Below are positions 35,239 to 44,230 of a stretch of 64,000 bases of DNA, piece by piece. The translations under genes were made by a program, and so were the position numbers. Position 1 is the first letter of the stretch; every line of letters begins with the position of its first letter. The DNA is taken from the NCBI RefSeq assembly GCF_018966525.1, contig NZ_CP076607.1:5766001-5830000 (forward strand). The letters are read 5' to 3'. Under the pieces are notes generated by a model, which saw only the letters and a list, made by a program, of their open reading frames with translations, was not told where the DNA came from and made no database searches. The DNA comes from Paenibacillus sophorae (lineage in GTDB: Bacteria > Bacillota > Bacilli > Paenibacillales > Paenibacillaceae).

Positions 35239-36300
35239 CTACACCTCCAACGTCACGGCGCCGAACAGCGGCACTTCTTCCGCCCCGAGTGTCACATTGC
35301 CCGTTCCGCCGTTCAGCAGCAGATTCGCATAATCGGCAACCCCCTCGGTGCCAAGCAGCAGAGCGCCGATTACGGATTGGCTGATATACGTCGCGGTAAA
35401 TCCTTTTTCCTTGCGGTAGTTCTCAAGAGCGGCTTGAAATCGCTCCTTCACCTCTTGCAGCTCATATCCGGAAGCCAGCGTGACCTCAGCGGAGACCGTT
35501 ATGGTCTTGCCCTGAACCGAAGCTGCCGTAACCAACGCTCCAACGGGCGCCTGTCCTTCCCCCTGTCCCGGAACCGGGTCGATATATTGCTGTACCTGAT
35601 TCACAAGCAACGTGGAGGCCGGTTTCTTCTCCACGTCGGCAATCGTTACCTTCACCGTCTTCGGACCATTCCACAGCGGAAATACGCGCGCGCCGCCCAC
35701 GCCAGGAATTTGCAGGGCCCATTCCGCATAATGGGCTTTGTTGCCGCTTGTCGCCGGACGTCTGGCTGAATCGAAATAACGCCTCCGCAGCGTCTCATCG
35801 TCTTCCGCATCCTCTCCGGGAATCAGCAGGCGAACCGCCTCGCCCCGCGAGAGCTGCGGAATGTAGTCGATGGGCAGGAGCGCGCCGGAATAGCGGTTTC
35901 CCGCTGTTCCAGCCGTTTCGCAGGTGAGCCGGTAATTACCGGGAGACAGCTTCTCCGCCGCCGTATAGTTCAATTGATCGAGTGAAAAGCGGCTGCCGAT
36001 CGGAATGTCTAACCCTCCGCCGCCGTCCGCAGAGAACGTCCCTTGAATTTCGGCCGGGCTTGCGGGACGTCTTGTGATGCCCGACCATGCAATGCTCCGT
36101 TCCAGAAACTCGCCGGTCGCCGTGTCGGCAAAGAACAGATTCGTATTCAGCTCCAGCTCGACATACATCTGGGCCAGTTCCGCGGCCGCAGGGGCCAAAG
36201 CATCATAAATGATGCTGCCTTCCCTTTTGTCCAGCTCTTCCGACACACGATCCAGCATCCGCTCCAGAATCGCCCCGAATGTCTGGTCAGCCATTTGCAT
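35239..36300 (-). CDS. xkdT: Baseplate J-like protein (XkdT)
   Basis: 353 residues with the baseplate J signature: SIIYDALAPAAAELAQMYVE at the N-terminus, LFFADTATGEFLERSIAWSG, GNRYSGALLPIDYIPQL and DETLRRRYFDSARRPATSGN in the middle. It is a wedge protein of contractile baseplates. Either ATG 36300 or ATG 36294 could start it; both overlap the end of the previous gene. Confidence 0.92.
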   Translation of the reverse strand: MQMADQTFGAILERMLDRVSEELDKREGSIIYDALAPAAAELAQMYVELELNTNLFFADTATGEFLERSIAWSGITRRPASPAEIQGTFSADGGGGLDIPIGSRFSLDQLNYTAAEKLSPGNYRLTCETAGTAGNRYSGALLPIDYIPQLSRGEAVRLLIPGEDAEDDETLRRRYFDSARRPATSGNKAHYAEWALQIPGVGGARVFPLWNGPKTVKVTIADVEKKPASTLLVNQVQQYIDPVPGQGEGQAPVGALVTAASVQGKTITVSAEVTLASGYELQEVKERFQAALENYRKEKGFTATYISQSVIGALLLGTEGVADYANLLLNGGTGNVTLGAEEVPLFGAVTLEV

Positions 36301-36706
36301 TCAACTCCTTTCTGATTTGGATATCTCCGTAGCGCGACCTCACCGTAACGTTAATTGACACATTGTCGCCGTTAAATGAAACCTCTGGCTGATCCACTCC
36401 CTCAACCCGGTCGTCTTGAAGCAGCGCTTCCGTTACAATCCGCCGAATCTCCGATCTGGCCAGCAGCCGGTCCTGACCCAGCACCAGATTCCACTCCGTT
36501 CCATAATTGGAGCTGTAAATAAGCTGTTCATAGCGGAGTGTACGCAGCGCCTTATCTACCGCCTGCTTCAGAGCCTCAAGGCCGTCCACATAGCCGGCAA
36601 TCCGTCCCTTTTTCCAGTCGATACCATAGGTTAAGCTCGGGGATTCGCCCGCTTCCCCCTCCGCCTGCTCTGTAATGTAACCGGACTGTCCCGCTTCGGG
36701 AATCAT
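36287..36706 (-). CDS. xkdS: XkdS-like baseplate protein (DUF2634)
   Basis: 139 residues; TYGIDWKKGRIAGYVDGLEA, then AVDKALRTLRYEQLIYSSNY, is the DUF2634/gp25-like lysozyme-fold baseplate family. It overlaps its neighbours by a few bases on both sides. In contractile tails this protein links wedge to sheath. Confidence 0.88.
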   Translation of the reverse strand: MIPEAGQSGYITEQAEGEAGESPSLTYGIDWKKGRIAGYVDGLEALKQAVDKALRTLRYEQLIYSSNYGTEWNLVLGQDRLLARSEIRRIVTEALLQDDRVEGVDQPEVSFNGDNVSINVTVRSRYGDIQIRKELNANG

Positions 36707-36999
36707 GGCGACTTCACCAGCCTATCCAGCACGACATAGCTCTGACCGCCCTGCATGCGCAGCAACAGAACACGGTCACCCGCTTCAAGCCCCCGCCGCA
36801 GCACGACTTCCCCGCCATCCAGCGGGATTTTGCTCTCCATGACCGATTCGGGCAGAACGAGCGCGTTCCCGGGCAAAATAAATTTTTGATCGATCTGGAT
36901 TTGCAGCGGCGTTCCCGCGATTACCGTTCCATAAAAAAAAGCCACCGGATTGCTGCTGTCCACCGCTCCGAGGCTTGCTTTTTTAATAATATCCAACAC
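36703..36999 (-). CDS. xkdR: XkdR-like protein (DUF2577)
   Basis: 98 residues with the DUF2577 pattern: SNPVAFFYGTVIAGTPLQIQ, then GDRVLLLRMQGGQSYVVLDR. It lies between the hub protein and XkdS as in PBSX. The beta-rich fold suggests a puncturing-device or baseplate component. Confidence 0.85.
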   Translation of the reverse strand: MLDIIKKASLGAVDSSNPVAFFYGTVIAGTPLQIQIDQKFILPGNALVLPESVMESKIPLDGGEVVLRRGLEAGDRVLLLRMQGGQSYVVLDRLVKSP

Positions 37000-37002
37000 G
37001 GT

Positions 37003-37965
37003 TTACACCACCTTGATATCAAGAGACATGGTATGCTCTCCCCCCGACAGATTGTGAGTACACTGATCGACCAGAAACAGCTGCGCCTCAAGCTCATCCA
37101 GAAGCACATAAATGAAGCTGCCTGCACGCACGCGCAAATCGCCGATGGCCTGTACCGAAAGACTTACCTTTTCCCGGTTATGCAGCTTCAGCAGCTGTTC
37201 CGCCTTCTCCCGGATTTGCGCCGCGTTCGCATTGTCGTCCGCCTTCTGGGACAAGTGCAGAATCCCCCACCGTTTGACATTGTCCTTGTCGCTGGCCGGG
37301 TAGAAATCGCGTTTCCCTGTCTCTTCATTGTTTTTGTACAAAATAATTGTGTTATACGTCTCGTCGTCAATGCTCGTTTTGAGTGAATAGTCATATAGAA
37401 GGCTTCCCGCACCGAGCGCCACATTCAGCAGCATGGATTCCGGACTGCGCAGCGTAAGCTTGCCAAAATCATCGTAAAAAGCCAGCAGCCGTCCTTTCTG
37501 CCGAAGCTCGGATTCGATCGCCCCCATAATGATATCGAGCAGCTTCTTATCGTCTTCGATTAAAGACGGTTGAATGTACTCCGTCTCTTCCAGCACGCCG
37601 GTCCTGAGTCCGTAATCGCCCGCAATTTTGCGAATGACGCCGGTTGCCGTTACGTTCTCGAGAGCATAACTGCCGTTGCCAAGCAGATACCGGATCTGGT
37701 CGTAGGCCGTCAGCTTGAGCAGCCGGTCCTGCCCGGTCTCCAGACTGAACACAAATCCGTAAAAAACATTAATCCCATCCTTACGGAACTGCACAATATC
37801 GCCGTTGGCGATTGCAAATTTCGGATGCTGGTAAATTCCCCCGTTCAGGAGCGTGAGTTCCAGTGTAGAAGGTTTCCCAGAGCGGGCGGTTTTCCAGGAA
37901 ATATCCGAGACGATCCCAGCTATATCCCATATCCTGCCTTCCTTATTCTTGACCAACAGTTCCAT
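37003..37965 (-). CDS. xkdQ: XkdQ-like baseplate hub protein
   Basis: 320 residues; WDIAGIVSDISWKTARSGKP and DIVQFRKDGINVFYGFVFSL, then LKLTAYDQIRYLLGNGSYAL, match the XkdQ/gpD-like hub family. It sits between the LysM protein and XkdR. It should form the trimeric hub carrying the spike at the tail tip. Confidence 0.9.
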   Translation of the reverse strand: MELLVKNKEGRIWDIAGIVSDISWKTARSGKPSTLELTLLNGGIYQHPKFAIANGDIVQFRKDGINVFYGFVFSLETGQDRLLKLTAYDQIRYLLGNGSYALENVTATGVIRKIAGDYGLRTGVLEETEYIQPSLIEDDKKLLDIIMGAIESELRQKGRLLAFYDDFGKLTLRSPESMLLNVALGAGSLLYDYSLKTSIDDETYNTIILYKNNEETGKRDFYPASDKDNVKRWGILHLSQKADDNANAAQIREKAEQLLKLHNREKVSLSVQAIGDLRVRAGSFIYVLLDELEAQLFLVDQCTHNLSGGEHTMSLDIKVV

Positions 37966-38004
37966 GGCTTCCTCCTCTCCGACCGATAAAATAGCGGGGC
38001 TGCG

Positions 38005-38754
38005 TCAAGGCAGCTTAATCGTTTTGCCAACCGGAAGCTTCCTGAGCTCGCTGTCAGGAATGGCGTTAAGCTTCTGGATTTCTCTCCACCTGCTGCCGTC
38101 GCCCAGTACCTTTTGCGCGATTTTCCACAGATTGTCGCCCGCTTTCAGCTTATAGACAGCCGGGGCTTTCCGGTCGCCTGCTCTCTGCTGCTGAGTCTTA
38201 GCCGCTCCCTTAACGACTTTTACCGGGGCCGCCTGATAGAACACATACTTTTTGAGCGAGAGGGAATATTCGATATCTCCTGAAGTGCCGGCGCTGAGCT
38301 TCCAGTTGAAGCTTTCAATGCTCATAGCCATGCTCACGGGTAAATCATTGGAATAAGTGGAATTTTCACTGTACCGCGAAGCGTCCAGCCAGCTTTTCGG
38401 CTTTGCCTGCGGCTCCCGCGTCTCCAGACCGGAAAAAACAAAACGGATCGGCCTGCGGCTCGTCATCCATTTTTTGATCATCTCCACATATTCAAAAGGT
38501 TTAAGCAAACGGTTCTTCCCTGTCTCCGGCACGAGGACGAAAGGATAGCGCTGCGCCGGAAAGATGCTTTCCAGCGTAATTTCAGTCAGCTTGGGATAGG
38601 AAATGGCGTTGATTTCACCCAAATCGATAATGGTATAGCTTTTACCTTCACCCGCTTCCTTGATTTCCAGCGTCTCGGGATTGACCGGCAGGCGGAAGAT
38701 ATCCTCCATATTGTTATAGCTGAGAAAAAAACCGTACTCCTGGTGCGTATTCAT
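38005..38754 (-). CDS. xkdP: XkdP-like LysM tail protein
   Basis: 249 residues. The C-terminal 50 residues are a LysM domain (YKLKAGDNLWKIAQKVLGDG, then SELRKLPVGKTIKLP). The N-terminal region (DIFRLPVNPETLEIKEAGEG) is characteristic of XkdP/gp53-like proteins located next to the tape measure. It probably joins hub and tube and holds peptidoglycan. It overlaps the tape-measure stop by 4 bases. Confidence 0.9.
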   Translation of the reverse strand: MNTHQEYGFFLSYNNMEDIFRLPVNPETLEIKEAGEGKSYTIIDLGEINAISYPKLTEITLESIFPAQRYPFVLVPETGKNRLLKPFEYVEMIKKWMTSRRPIRFVFSGLETREPQAKPKSWLDASRYSENSTYSNDLPVSMAMSIESFNWKLSAGTSGDIEYSLSLKKYVFYQAAPVKVVKGAAKTQQQRAGDRKAPAVYKLKAGDNLWKIAQKVLGDGSRWREIQKLNAIPDSELRKLPVGKTIKLP

Positions 38755-40610
38755 GTATACACCCCCTGTGCGGTCGACACGAATTCCTCGCTCAGCTTCT
38801 GATTGATTTTGTTGATAATCGAGTCGATATCTCCAGCGTTGTTAATGTTTCCGGTTGTTACCTGCACCGTTGGCGTCAGCTCGACAAAATTTTGAATGGC
38901 CTGGATTTCGGCCAGATCGCGCAGCATAGCCAGATCGTCGCTGGAAATATCCACGGTATCTTTGACGGAACCGACCTCTCCAACACGGGCGACGTTGTTG
39001 ATGTTCCCCAGGTTGTTCATATTGCCCTGTCCCGGACTTTGAAGCATTTTCTGCTGCTTCTGGGTATGGGTATCGTCCTTTGATTCCTTTACCTTGGTGC
39101 TGAATTTGTTCACCATATCTTTTCCTACCCGGCCATACTGCTTGGCGGCAATGGAAGGATCGACAAAAGCCTTCTTCTGGCTGTTTATAACCGCCTTATC
39201 GCTTACAGGCTCCGGTATCATCTTCCGCACATTATCGATCATGCCGCTGAATACATGCGGGTCTTCCGGGTCAAGCAGATTGACCTTTACATTGGCCAGC
39301 TTTTCAAATCCCGGGATATTGCTCAGAAAATCCGTTACGGCCTTGAATTTGGTTAATACTTTGTTCACCGCCGAAGCGATCACCTTCACAAATCCACCGG
39401 CAAAGTTCTCAACGCCCAGCGCCATTTGATAAATGAAGTTCAGAAAGTTCATCGCCAGATCATAGAATAATTTCTTCACGGCAAAGCTGGGGTCAATGAA
39501 CAGATTGCGGAAGAAGTCCGCAAAAATAATAAAGGTGTTATACAGGCCAATAACAATGTTCTCAATAAAACCCTTCAGCCAGCCGAAGCCCTCAGCAATG
39601 GCGACGACAACTTCTCCTACGGTGACACCCGACTGCATCAGGATATAAATCAGCAGCGCGACCGCGGCGACGATAAGCAGAATCGGCCAATTGGCTACAA
39701 GCCAAGCGGCTGCGAGCGAATATACCTGAACAATCATGGCAGCCAGATAGACAAAGGCGATTGCAGCCAAGATCGGACCGATGACCGACCAGTTCTGCTG
39801 GATAACGCCGCCCATATAGATCAGGCCTTCCACTACCATCGAGATGGCGGTTGCCGCGACTAAGAAGAGATTCGCCATGAGATTGATTGCAGCCGTCATC
39901 TGATCCGATTTAAAGGCATTATTCAGGGCATCAAGCGCGGGCCGCAGCGCCACAAGCGCCTTTTGCCCTATCAATGCATAAGCTCCGTCTATATTATCCT
40001 GGAGCGTTTTCCAATTGTTCTCGTCTACATTCGATTTATCATCTTTTGCCGCACCCTTGATCGCTTTCTCGCCCAGCGATTTCGCCTTGTCAAATACAGA
40101 AGCAACATCCAAGCCCTTCAAAGCGCTGACCGTTTTAGACAAAAAGCCGCCCTTATCCGATCCGTTTGATGCGGACGCTCCTCCGGCTGTGGCGGCGCCT
40201 CCCCCGGCTCCACCCGCTGATGCCCCCGAGGCAGGCTGATTTCTGGGAAAAAGTCGGGCTGCGGCCTTTTCACCAAAATATTTGGCTACTTCGAACGTAT
40301 TAATGTTCAGCACATCCAGAACATCGCCGAGCTTGTCCATAAAGCTCTTTTTCGCCTTTGCAGCGTCGCCGCCCGCATTTCCCGATTGTTCAGAGAGCCT
40401 CCGCGCCGCTTCCTGCGACTGCATAAAGCCTTCCATAAAGGACTTGTTCTTTTCTTCGTAAATCCGCTCCAGTATTTTCTGAAGGTCGTTCAGCGAATAA
40501 GCAGCCCTTTCAAAGTTCTGATTAAGCCGTTCCCATTCCGCGTTCACATTTCTCCAGACCGTGAGCGCACGTACCGGTACTAATGCGGTGCTTGCTACCT
40601 CGCTATCCAT
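38751..40610 (-). CDS. xkdO: Tail tape-measure protein (short)
   Basis: 619 residues. A helical N-terminus (VWRNVNAEWERLNQNFERAA) precedes an Ala/Gly-rich segment (QPASGASAGGAGGGAATAGG). Hydrophobic segments follow at about 245-345 (MTAAINLMANLFLVAATAIS, VIGPILAAIAFVYLAAMIVQ, LLIVAAVALLIYIL), as in tape measures that enter the target membrane. An Asn-rich C-terminus (GQGNMNNLGNINNVA) ends the protein. It is much shorter than PBSX XkdO (about 1,300 residues), which predicts a short tail. Confidence 0.88.
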   Translation of the reverse strand: MDSEVASTALVPVRALTVWRNVNAEWERLNQNFERAAYSLNDLQKILERIYEEKNKSFMEGFMQSQEAARRLSEQSGNAGGDAAKAKKSFMDKLGDVLDVLNINTFEVAKYFGEKAAARLFPRNQPASGASAGGAGGGAATAGGASASNGSDKGGFLSKTVSALKGLDVASVFDKAKSLGEKAIKGAAKDDKSNVDENNWKTLQDNIDGAYALIGQKALVALRPALDALNNAFKSDQMTAAINLMANLFLVAATAISMVVEGLIYMGGVIQQNWSVIGPILAAIAFVYLAAMIVQVYSLAAAWLVANWPILLIVAAVALLIYILMQSGVTVGEVVVAIAEGFGWLKGFIENIVIGLYNTFIIFADFFRNLFIDPSFAVKKLFYDLAMNFLNFIYQMALGVENFAGGFVKVIASAVNKVLTKFKAVTDFLSNIPGFEKLANVKVNLLDPEDPHVFSGMIDNVRKMIPEPVSDKAVINSQKKAFVDPSIAAKQYGRVGKDMVNKFSTKVKESKDDTHTQKQQKMLQSPGQGNMNNLGNINNVARVGEVGSVKDTVDISSDDLAMLRDLAEIQAIQNFVELTPTVQVTTGNINNAGDIDSIINKINQKLSEEFVSTAQGVYT

Positions 40611-40623
40611 CTATCCACCCCCT

Positions 40624-40806
40624 TCATCTCTTTCTTCCCTTGCCTCTTGAGCGCTCCCGCTTTTCTTTATCCACCCGGACGGCGATCATCGCATAGATGG
40701 CGGCCCGTTCGCGGACGGAGAGCGCCATAAGCTCATGGGGTAAAATATGCAGCTCATGGAGGGCGTAGTAGGCCAGATTGGCCTCTCCGTCGCCCTCGTT
40801 AATCAG
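40624..40806 (-). CDS. Tail assembly chaperone, frameshift extension (60 aa)
   Basis: The frame is open in the -1 phase from the slippery heptamer and ends 14 bases before the tape-measure start. It reads LINEGDGEANLAYYALHELH, then ELMALSVRERAAIYAMIAVR and a basic end. It has no start codon or ribosome binding site of its own. This is the T part of a G/GT-type chaperone pair, made as a fusion with XkdN and binding the tape measure. Confidence 0.85.
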   Translation of the reverse strand: MINEGDGEANLAYYALHELHILPHELMALSVRERAAIYAMIAVRVDKEKRERSRGKGRKR

Positions 40807-41225
40807 TTTTTTACGTCGTCCACCAGCTCGTTCATATCGGTGCCGAAGCCGTTAAGCGCCTGCACCCGCTCGCCGAGGGCGGCGAATTCGCCGGGCAGAA
40901 GCATTTTGCGCAGCAGCGCCTCCGCGCCCAGCATGCCGTAAGAACGCTGCAGCTCCGCATTTTTCAGATCGGGATATACCACGCTCGCCGTCATCAGCTT
41001 GGCCATATAATCATTGGCGTCGATTTCCGGCGTGTAGACGCCGTTCTTGCCTTTGATCTTCCGGGTAGCCGCCTTCCGGCATTCCTGATTCTCGTCCTCC
41101 GTCATGCTGCGCAGCTTCCAGGCTGCGGGCTTGCCGTCCTTATCTTTAAAGCGCGTGGATACGATAAATTCCTCGGTCGTGTCGCAGCTTACATTTTGTG
41201 CAAAAAACAAACTGAATTCGCTCAT
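40803..41225 (-). CDS. xkdN: XkdN-like tail assembly chaperone
   Basis: 140 residues: SCDTTEEFIVSTRFKDKDGK, WKLRSMTEDENQECRKAATR, then LLRKMLLPGEFAALGERVQA, matching the XkdN tail-chaperone family. It ends ELVDDVKN at a stop preceded by A-AAA-AAC. It lies between tube and tape measure, the invariant chaperone position in long-tailed phages. The main product and the -1 fusion together coat the tape measure during tube assembly. Confidence 0.9.
   Translation of the reverse strand: MSEFSLFFAQNVSCDTTEEFIVSTRFKDKDGKPAAWKLRSMTEDENQECRKAATRKIKGKNGVYTPEIDANDYMAKLMTASVVYPDLKNAELQRSYGMLGAEALLRKMLLPGEFAALGERVQALNGFGTDMNELVDDVKN
40806..40812 (-). promoter_or_regulatory. -1 frameshift heptamer in the tail chaperone gene
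   Basis: A-AAA-AAC in the zero frame, directly before the TGA stop of xkdN. The -1 frame continues with CTG ATT AAC and stays open for 60 codons. Confidence 0.85.
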
Positions 41226-41331
41226 TCTCTAATCCTCCTATGATTATTGTGGCCCGCCGAGGGCAGGAACCGGCGCTATAGACGCCGCCCTCCCCCGCGA
41301 GCAAACTTACATGATGGGCTTAAATGCCTGC

Positions 41332-41790
41332 TTAAGATACCGTTCCGAACGGCTTGCCAATCTCTACATCCTCGAAAGTGAAACTGACCTCTTCCTCTAG
41401 TGCATCCGACTCGGTATCGAGCGAAGCCATAATGACACTGTCCAGATTGACGCCCTTCAGATTGATCCGCTGAGCACCGATGCTGGACGAAGGGTCCTCG
41501 TTGATGACTTCGATATCGAAATACTGGTCAACTCCCGTATTCATATAATCGAGCATCATTTGACGGAAACGGCTGGTCATATAAAAAATGGTCATCGAAC
41601 CGCTTCCCGACCATCCCGTCGCTTTATGCTGGACGCCGCGGCGGCCCAGCGTTTTGACTTCCGCCTTTTGCTTCTCGACCGTAGCCTCCAGCTTTTTCAC
41701 ATAGAACATCTCTTCGATTTGGGTGCCGATCACCGCATAGGCGCGGCCTTCCTGACCGGAAATCGTATCGCTAGCTTTCAAGAACGCCAT
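41332..41790 (-). CDS. xkdM: Tail tube protein (XkdM)
   Basis: 152 residues. DTISGQEGRAYAVIGTQIEE at the N-terminus, then AEVKTLGRRGVQHKATGWSG and MTIFYMTSRFRQMMLDYMNT, are signatures of XkdM-type inner tube proteins. It follows the sheath gene by 1 base. About 100 bases separate it from xkdN, possibly allowing higher expression of sheath and tube. Confidence 0.93.
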   Translation of the reverse strand: MAFLKASDTISGQEGRAYAVIGTQIEEMFYVKKLEATVEKQKAEVKTLGRRGVQHKATGWSGSGSMTIFYMTSRFRQMMLDYMNTGVDQYFDIEVINEDPSSSIGAQRINLKGVNLDSVIMASLDTESDALEEEVSFTFEDVEIGKPFGTVS

Positions 41791-41791
41791 C

Positions 41792-43114
41792 TTAAACCAC
41801 CTTCACTTTCAGATATACTTTTTCTACCGAATCCACCGGTTTTACAGCTGTTTCCAGCACTACGCTATCGCTGTCGACGCCGGCAACGACGGAAATATCG
41901 GTCTGCGCGTTGAAGTTCTCAATAGCTCCGATATCCTGTAGATCGTTCATATAGGCGGCGCACTGCGACCAGAACAGCGCACGGCCGTCCTCATTATTGG
42001 ATACTTTGCCAACAAAGTAAGTTTCAAAAATACGCTTCAGATCAACCGCAATGCCGTCCAGCACACGGAGAACCCGGTTTTTCGAAAAAGCCTTGTCTCT
42101 CGCCGGTGTGAACGCCGTAAGCGTATTGATATCCTGCTCGACCACCGCCTTTGCGCCGTTGTAAGTAAAGAGCAGTTCACCATTCAGGAGCGCCGCCGTC
42201 GTCTCGGAATGGCTCAGACGGACATCGACATCCACCGCATCATCATAGGCCTGATAGGTCAGTGATTCATTTACCGCAGCCGCTGCGGTCGCTCCCGCTG
42301 TCCATGCCACCGCATTCGTCTTATCAACTACGGTGCCGTCGCTTAGGATGACGCCGTTCTTTACACTGATGACCCCTTCATAACCGGCGGTGGCGTAATC
42401 CGACACAACAACCTGCACCTTCTTGCCTTCAGAATCGCGAAGCCGTTTCACATAAGAGGTGTAGAGGGCTTTAAGCGAGTTGTCTTGCGAGACCAGACCG
42501 ACCGTTTGAAAATCCTGCACCTCCAGCGCGGCCAAAAAATCGCTGTGGTTCTGATTGGTTACAGTCCCGTTGCTTCCGCCCGTAAGCGGAATGCCGGCAG
42601 ATGCCTGGAGTCCTTCCGGCCCGTTCGCCTCGAACGTGACATAGTCGTTATCCAGCAAATCGGCTGCGGCAGCAACCGTCTGTCGGTCCACTTCCGCCCC
42701 CTCAAGCAGCGTCTTAACGTCGAACTTGGCCGGGTCCTCGATATTGCTTGCAATCACGACCGACAGATCATTGCCGCGTTCACCGCCATATTGAGCCGTT
42801 GTCTTCAAACCGCTGGCCGTTGCCTCGGCTTTGACGCCGGTATTCAGTCGGTAAAGCAGCAGTTTGCCTGCCCGCTTGAGCGCTTCGCGCACCGGAAGCA
42901 GCGCCTCATGCGTCCAATCATACCCGAGCAGCTTGGCGATATCTTCCTGAGGCGTAATGCCGATGATTTCACCGGCAGGCCCCCAGGAGAGCGCCAGAGC
43001 CAGTGCGGCGGTGCCGCGTTCTCCCATTTTGCCGATTGTGCCCGATTGGGATGACACATTCACATACACCCCGGGACGCACCTTGTTTTGCGTTGTCCAT
43101 GTTCCTCCAGCCAT
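41792..43114 (-). CDS. xkdK: Tail sheath protein (XkdK), contractile
   Basis: 440 residues. The N-terminus (VRPGVYVNVSSQSGTIGKMG) and the middle (GERGTAALALALSWGPAGEI) are typical of sheath proteins, and the C-terminal domain (LRVLDGIAVDLKRIFETYFV, then FNAQTDISVVAGVDSD) is conserved. Presence of a sheath means the tail is contractile (myovirus/R-type), not flexible. The ATG overlaps the previous stop (TAATG). Confidence 0.94.
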   Translation of the reverse strand: MAGGTWTTQNKVRPGVYVNVSSQSGTIGKMGERGTAALALALSWGPAGEIIGITPQEDIAKLLGYDWTHEALLPVREALKRAGKLLLYRLNTGVKAEATASGLKTTAQYGGERGNDLSVVIASNIEDPAKFDVKTLLEGAEVDRQTVAAAADLLDNDYVTFEANGPEGLQASAGIPLTGGSNGTVTNQNHSDFLAALEVQDFQTVGLVSQDNSLKALYTSYVKRLRDSEGKKVQVVVSDYATAGYEGVISVKNGVILSDGTVVDKTNAVAWTAGATAAAAVNESLTYQAYDDAVDVDVRLSHSETTAALLNGELLFTYNGAKAVVEQDINTLTAFTPARDKAFSKNRVLRVLDGIAVDLKRIFETYFVGKVSNNEDGRALFWSQCAAYMNDLQDIGAIENFNAQTDISVVAGVDSDSVVLETAVKPVDSVEKVYLKVKVV

Positions 43115-43290
43115 TAGATAACCTCCTTCGTTAAAAAGAGCTCCAGCTCTTGTCTCGCCTGTTCAAGCGTATAGCTTTGATCCTTCTGCAAAATCACGTC
43201 AAGCACATCCTTTTCCCTTGGCGTAAAAATTGCCGACTCCAGGATCTGTGTTTTGCCGAATACGATATTGTTCTCATTCATTGTGCTCAT
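43114..43290 (-). CDS. Small protein between tail terminator and sheath (58 aa)
   Basis: Coupled by ATGA to the preceding gene and by TAATG to the sheath gene. The sequence runs MSTMNENNIVFGKTQILESA, then FTPREKDVLDVILQKDQSYT, followed by a helical acidic end. Position and size recall the short XkdJ-type proteins before the sheath in PBSX-like loci; the end contains an AAGGAGG that serves as the sheath gene's ribosome binding site. Confidence 0.75.
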   Translation of the reverse strand: MSTMNENNIVFGKTQILESAIFTPREKDVLDVILQKDQSYTLEQARQELELFLTKEVI

Positions 43291-43703
43291 TTCAATCTTC
43301 CTTCCTCTGTGAATTGACCCATTCTCACCGTTTCAGGACGCTCGCTTTGCAGGTACAGCGAATACTCTGCCGTGAACAGAGCTGCTTCTCCATCCGCTCC
43401 GCCCGTCCAGGTCTGCCGTACACTGCGATAGCTCACCCCGTCCCCTTCTACAAGGGTAAGAGCATCGCGCAAAGCGTCCGCCATAACCTCCGCCTCCGAT
43501 ACCGGAACGCCTTCATAGCGGACACCGAACCGGTACACCGCCGCATATCGGTCTTCCCGCTGCCGGTCATACGCCGCCGAAACCAGAAACAGCCGAAAGC
43601 CCGGCGTCTGCGCCTGACCATCACTTGAAATAACGGGAATGTCCGCAAAACGCTGCTCCAGCGCAGCCGTAATGCAGCTCCGTAAATGCTGTACAGACAT
43701 CAT
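43287..43703 (-). CDS. Phage tail terminator family protein
   Basis: 138 residues; VQHLRSCITAALEQRFADIP and FRLFLVSAAYDRQREDRYAA, then YSLYLQSERPETVRMGQFTE, fit the tail-terminator family (DUF6838) that lies upstream of sheath genes. AAAGGAAGGCA precedes the ATG. It is the first structural gene; no head, portal or connector gene lies upstream. It would cap the tube, which is what a headless tail particle needs. Confidence 0.82.
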   Translation of the reverse strand: MMSVQHLRSCITAALEQRFADIPVISSDGQAQTPGFRLFLVSAAYDRQREDRYAAVYRFGVRYEGVPVSEAEVMADALRDALTLVEGDGVSYRSVRQTWTGGADGEAALFTAEYSLYLQSERPETVRMGQFTEEGRLK

Positions 43704-43816
43704 TGCCTTCCTTTCTTGATCCCGGCTGTCTGCCGGTTATTGCCGATCTCTTTCTGTAATTGCATCCTTACCTGTGCATTCATCCCCTCCCGTCTTCCCG
43801 ATAAGCAAAACGGACA

Positions 43817-43846
43817 TCATCCCTATGGATGACATCCGTTTGTTGG
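43817..43846 (-). terminator. Hairpin in the tail-locus leader
   Basis: CGGATGTCATCC-ATAG-GGATGATGTCCG is a near-perfect stem of about 12 bp with GTTTTGC after it on the minus strand, between the control region and the first tail gene. It could be an attenuator/antitermination target for the structural operon. Confidence 0.5.
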
Positions 43847-43934
43847 CGCAATGACCGAAAGAAACTTTCACCGCTCTCTTGGCTCTACAGGTGTATCTGC
43901 TGCCTTTTGCTGAAGCATTCATGCTCCCACGGTG

Positions 43935-43963
43935 TTCTTTCGCTTCATTTGCCATGGTATAAT
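43935..43963 (+). promoter_or_regulatory. Rightward promoter candidate antisense to the tail-locus leader
   Basis: TTCTTT, a 17-base spacer and TATAAT preceded by TGG (extended -10). It points into the stretch containing the 23S rRNA fragment and away from the structural genes. Its -35 is weak, so activity is uncertain. Confidence 0.45.
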
Positions 43964-44080
43964 CATATCTCCTTTTTTAGCGTATGAAGACGGCGTTCGG
44001 GCGAAGTTCGGAAGAAGGTTGAGTTGGAAAAAGACGCTTTTTCGGCGGTGGATGGATCTCTTCTTATTGAACACTTTCAA

Positions 44081-44147
<67 letters not shown>

Positions 44148-44157
44148 CATGGTAAGA

Positions 44158-44199
44158 CAAAAAGGAGACCGCCCTTTTCGGACAATCTCCTTCTCGCTT
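44158..44199 (-). terminator. Terminator after the ArpU-like gene
   Basis: AAGGAGA.TGTCCG-AAAAGGG-CGGTCTCCTT followed by TTTG on the minus strand, 32 bases past the stop at 44231. The stem could also stop transcripts coming from the rightward promoter at 43935. Confidence 0.65.
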
Positions 44200-44230
44200 T
44201 CTTCAATTGTAGCGAACTTTGTTTGGTCTA

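Noticed and set aside
43737..43955. 72-aa minus-strand frame before the tail terminator gene
   Set aside because: The purine-rich sequence is too far from the ATG, the frame runs through a strong hairpin and the composition is not protein-like.
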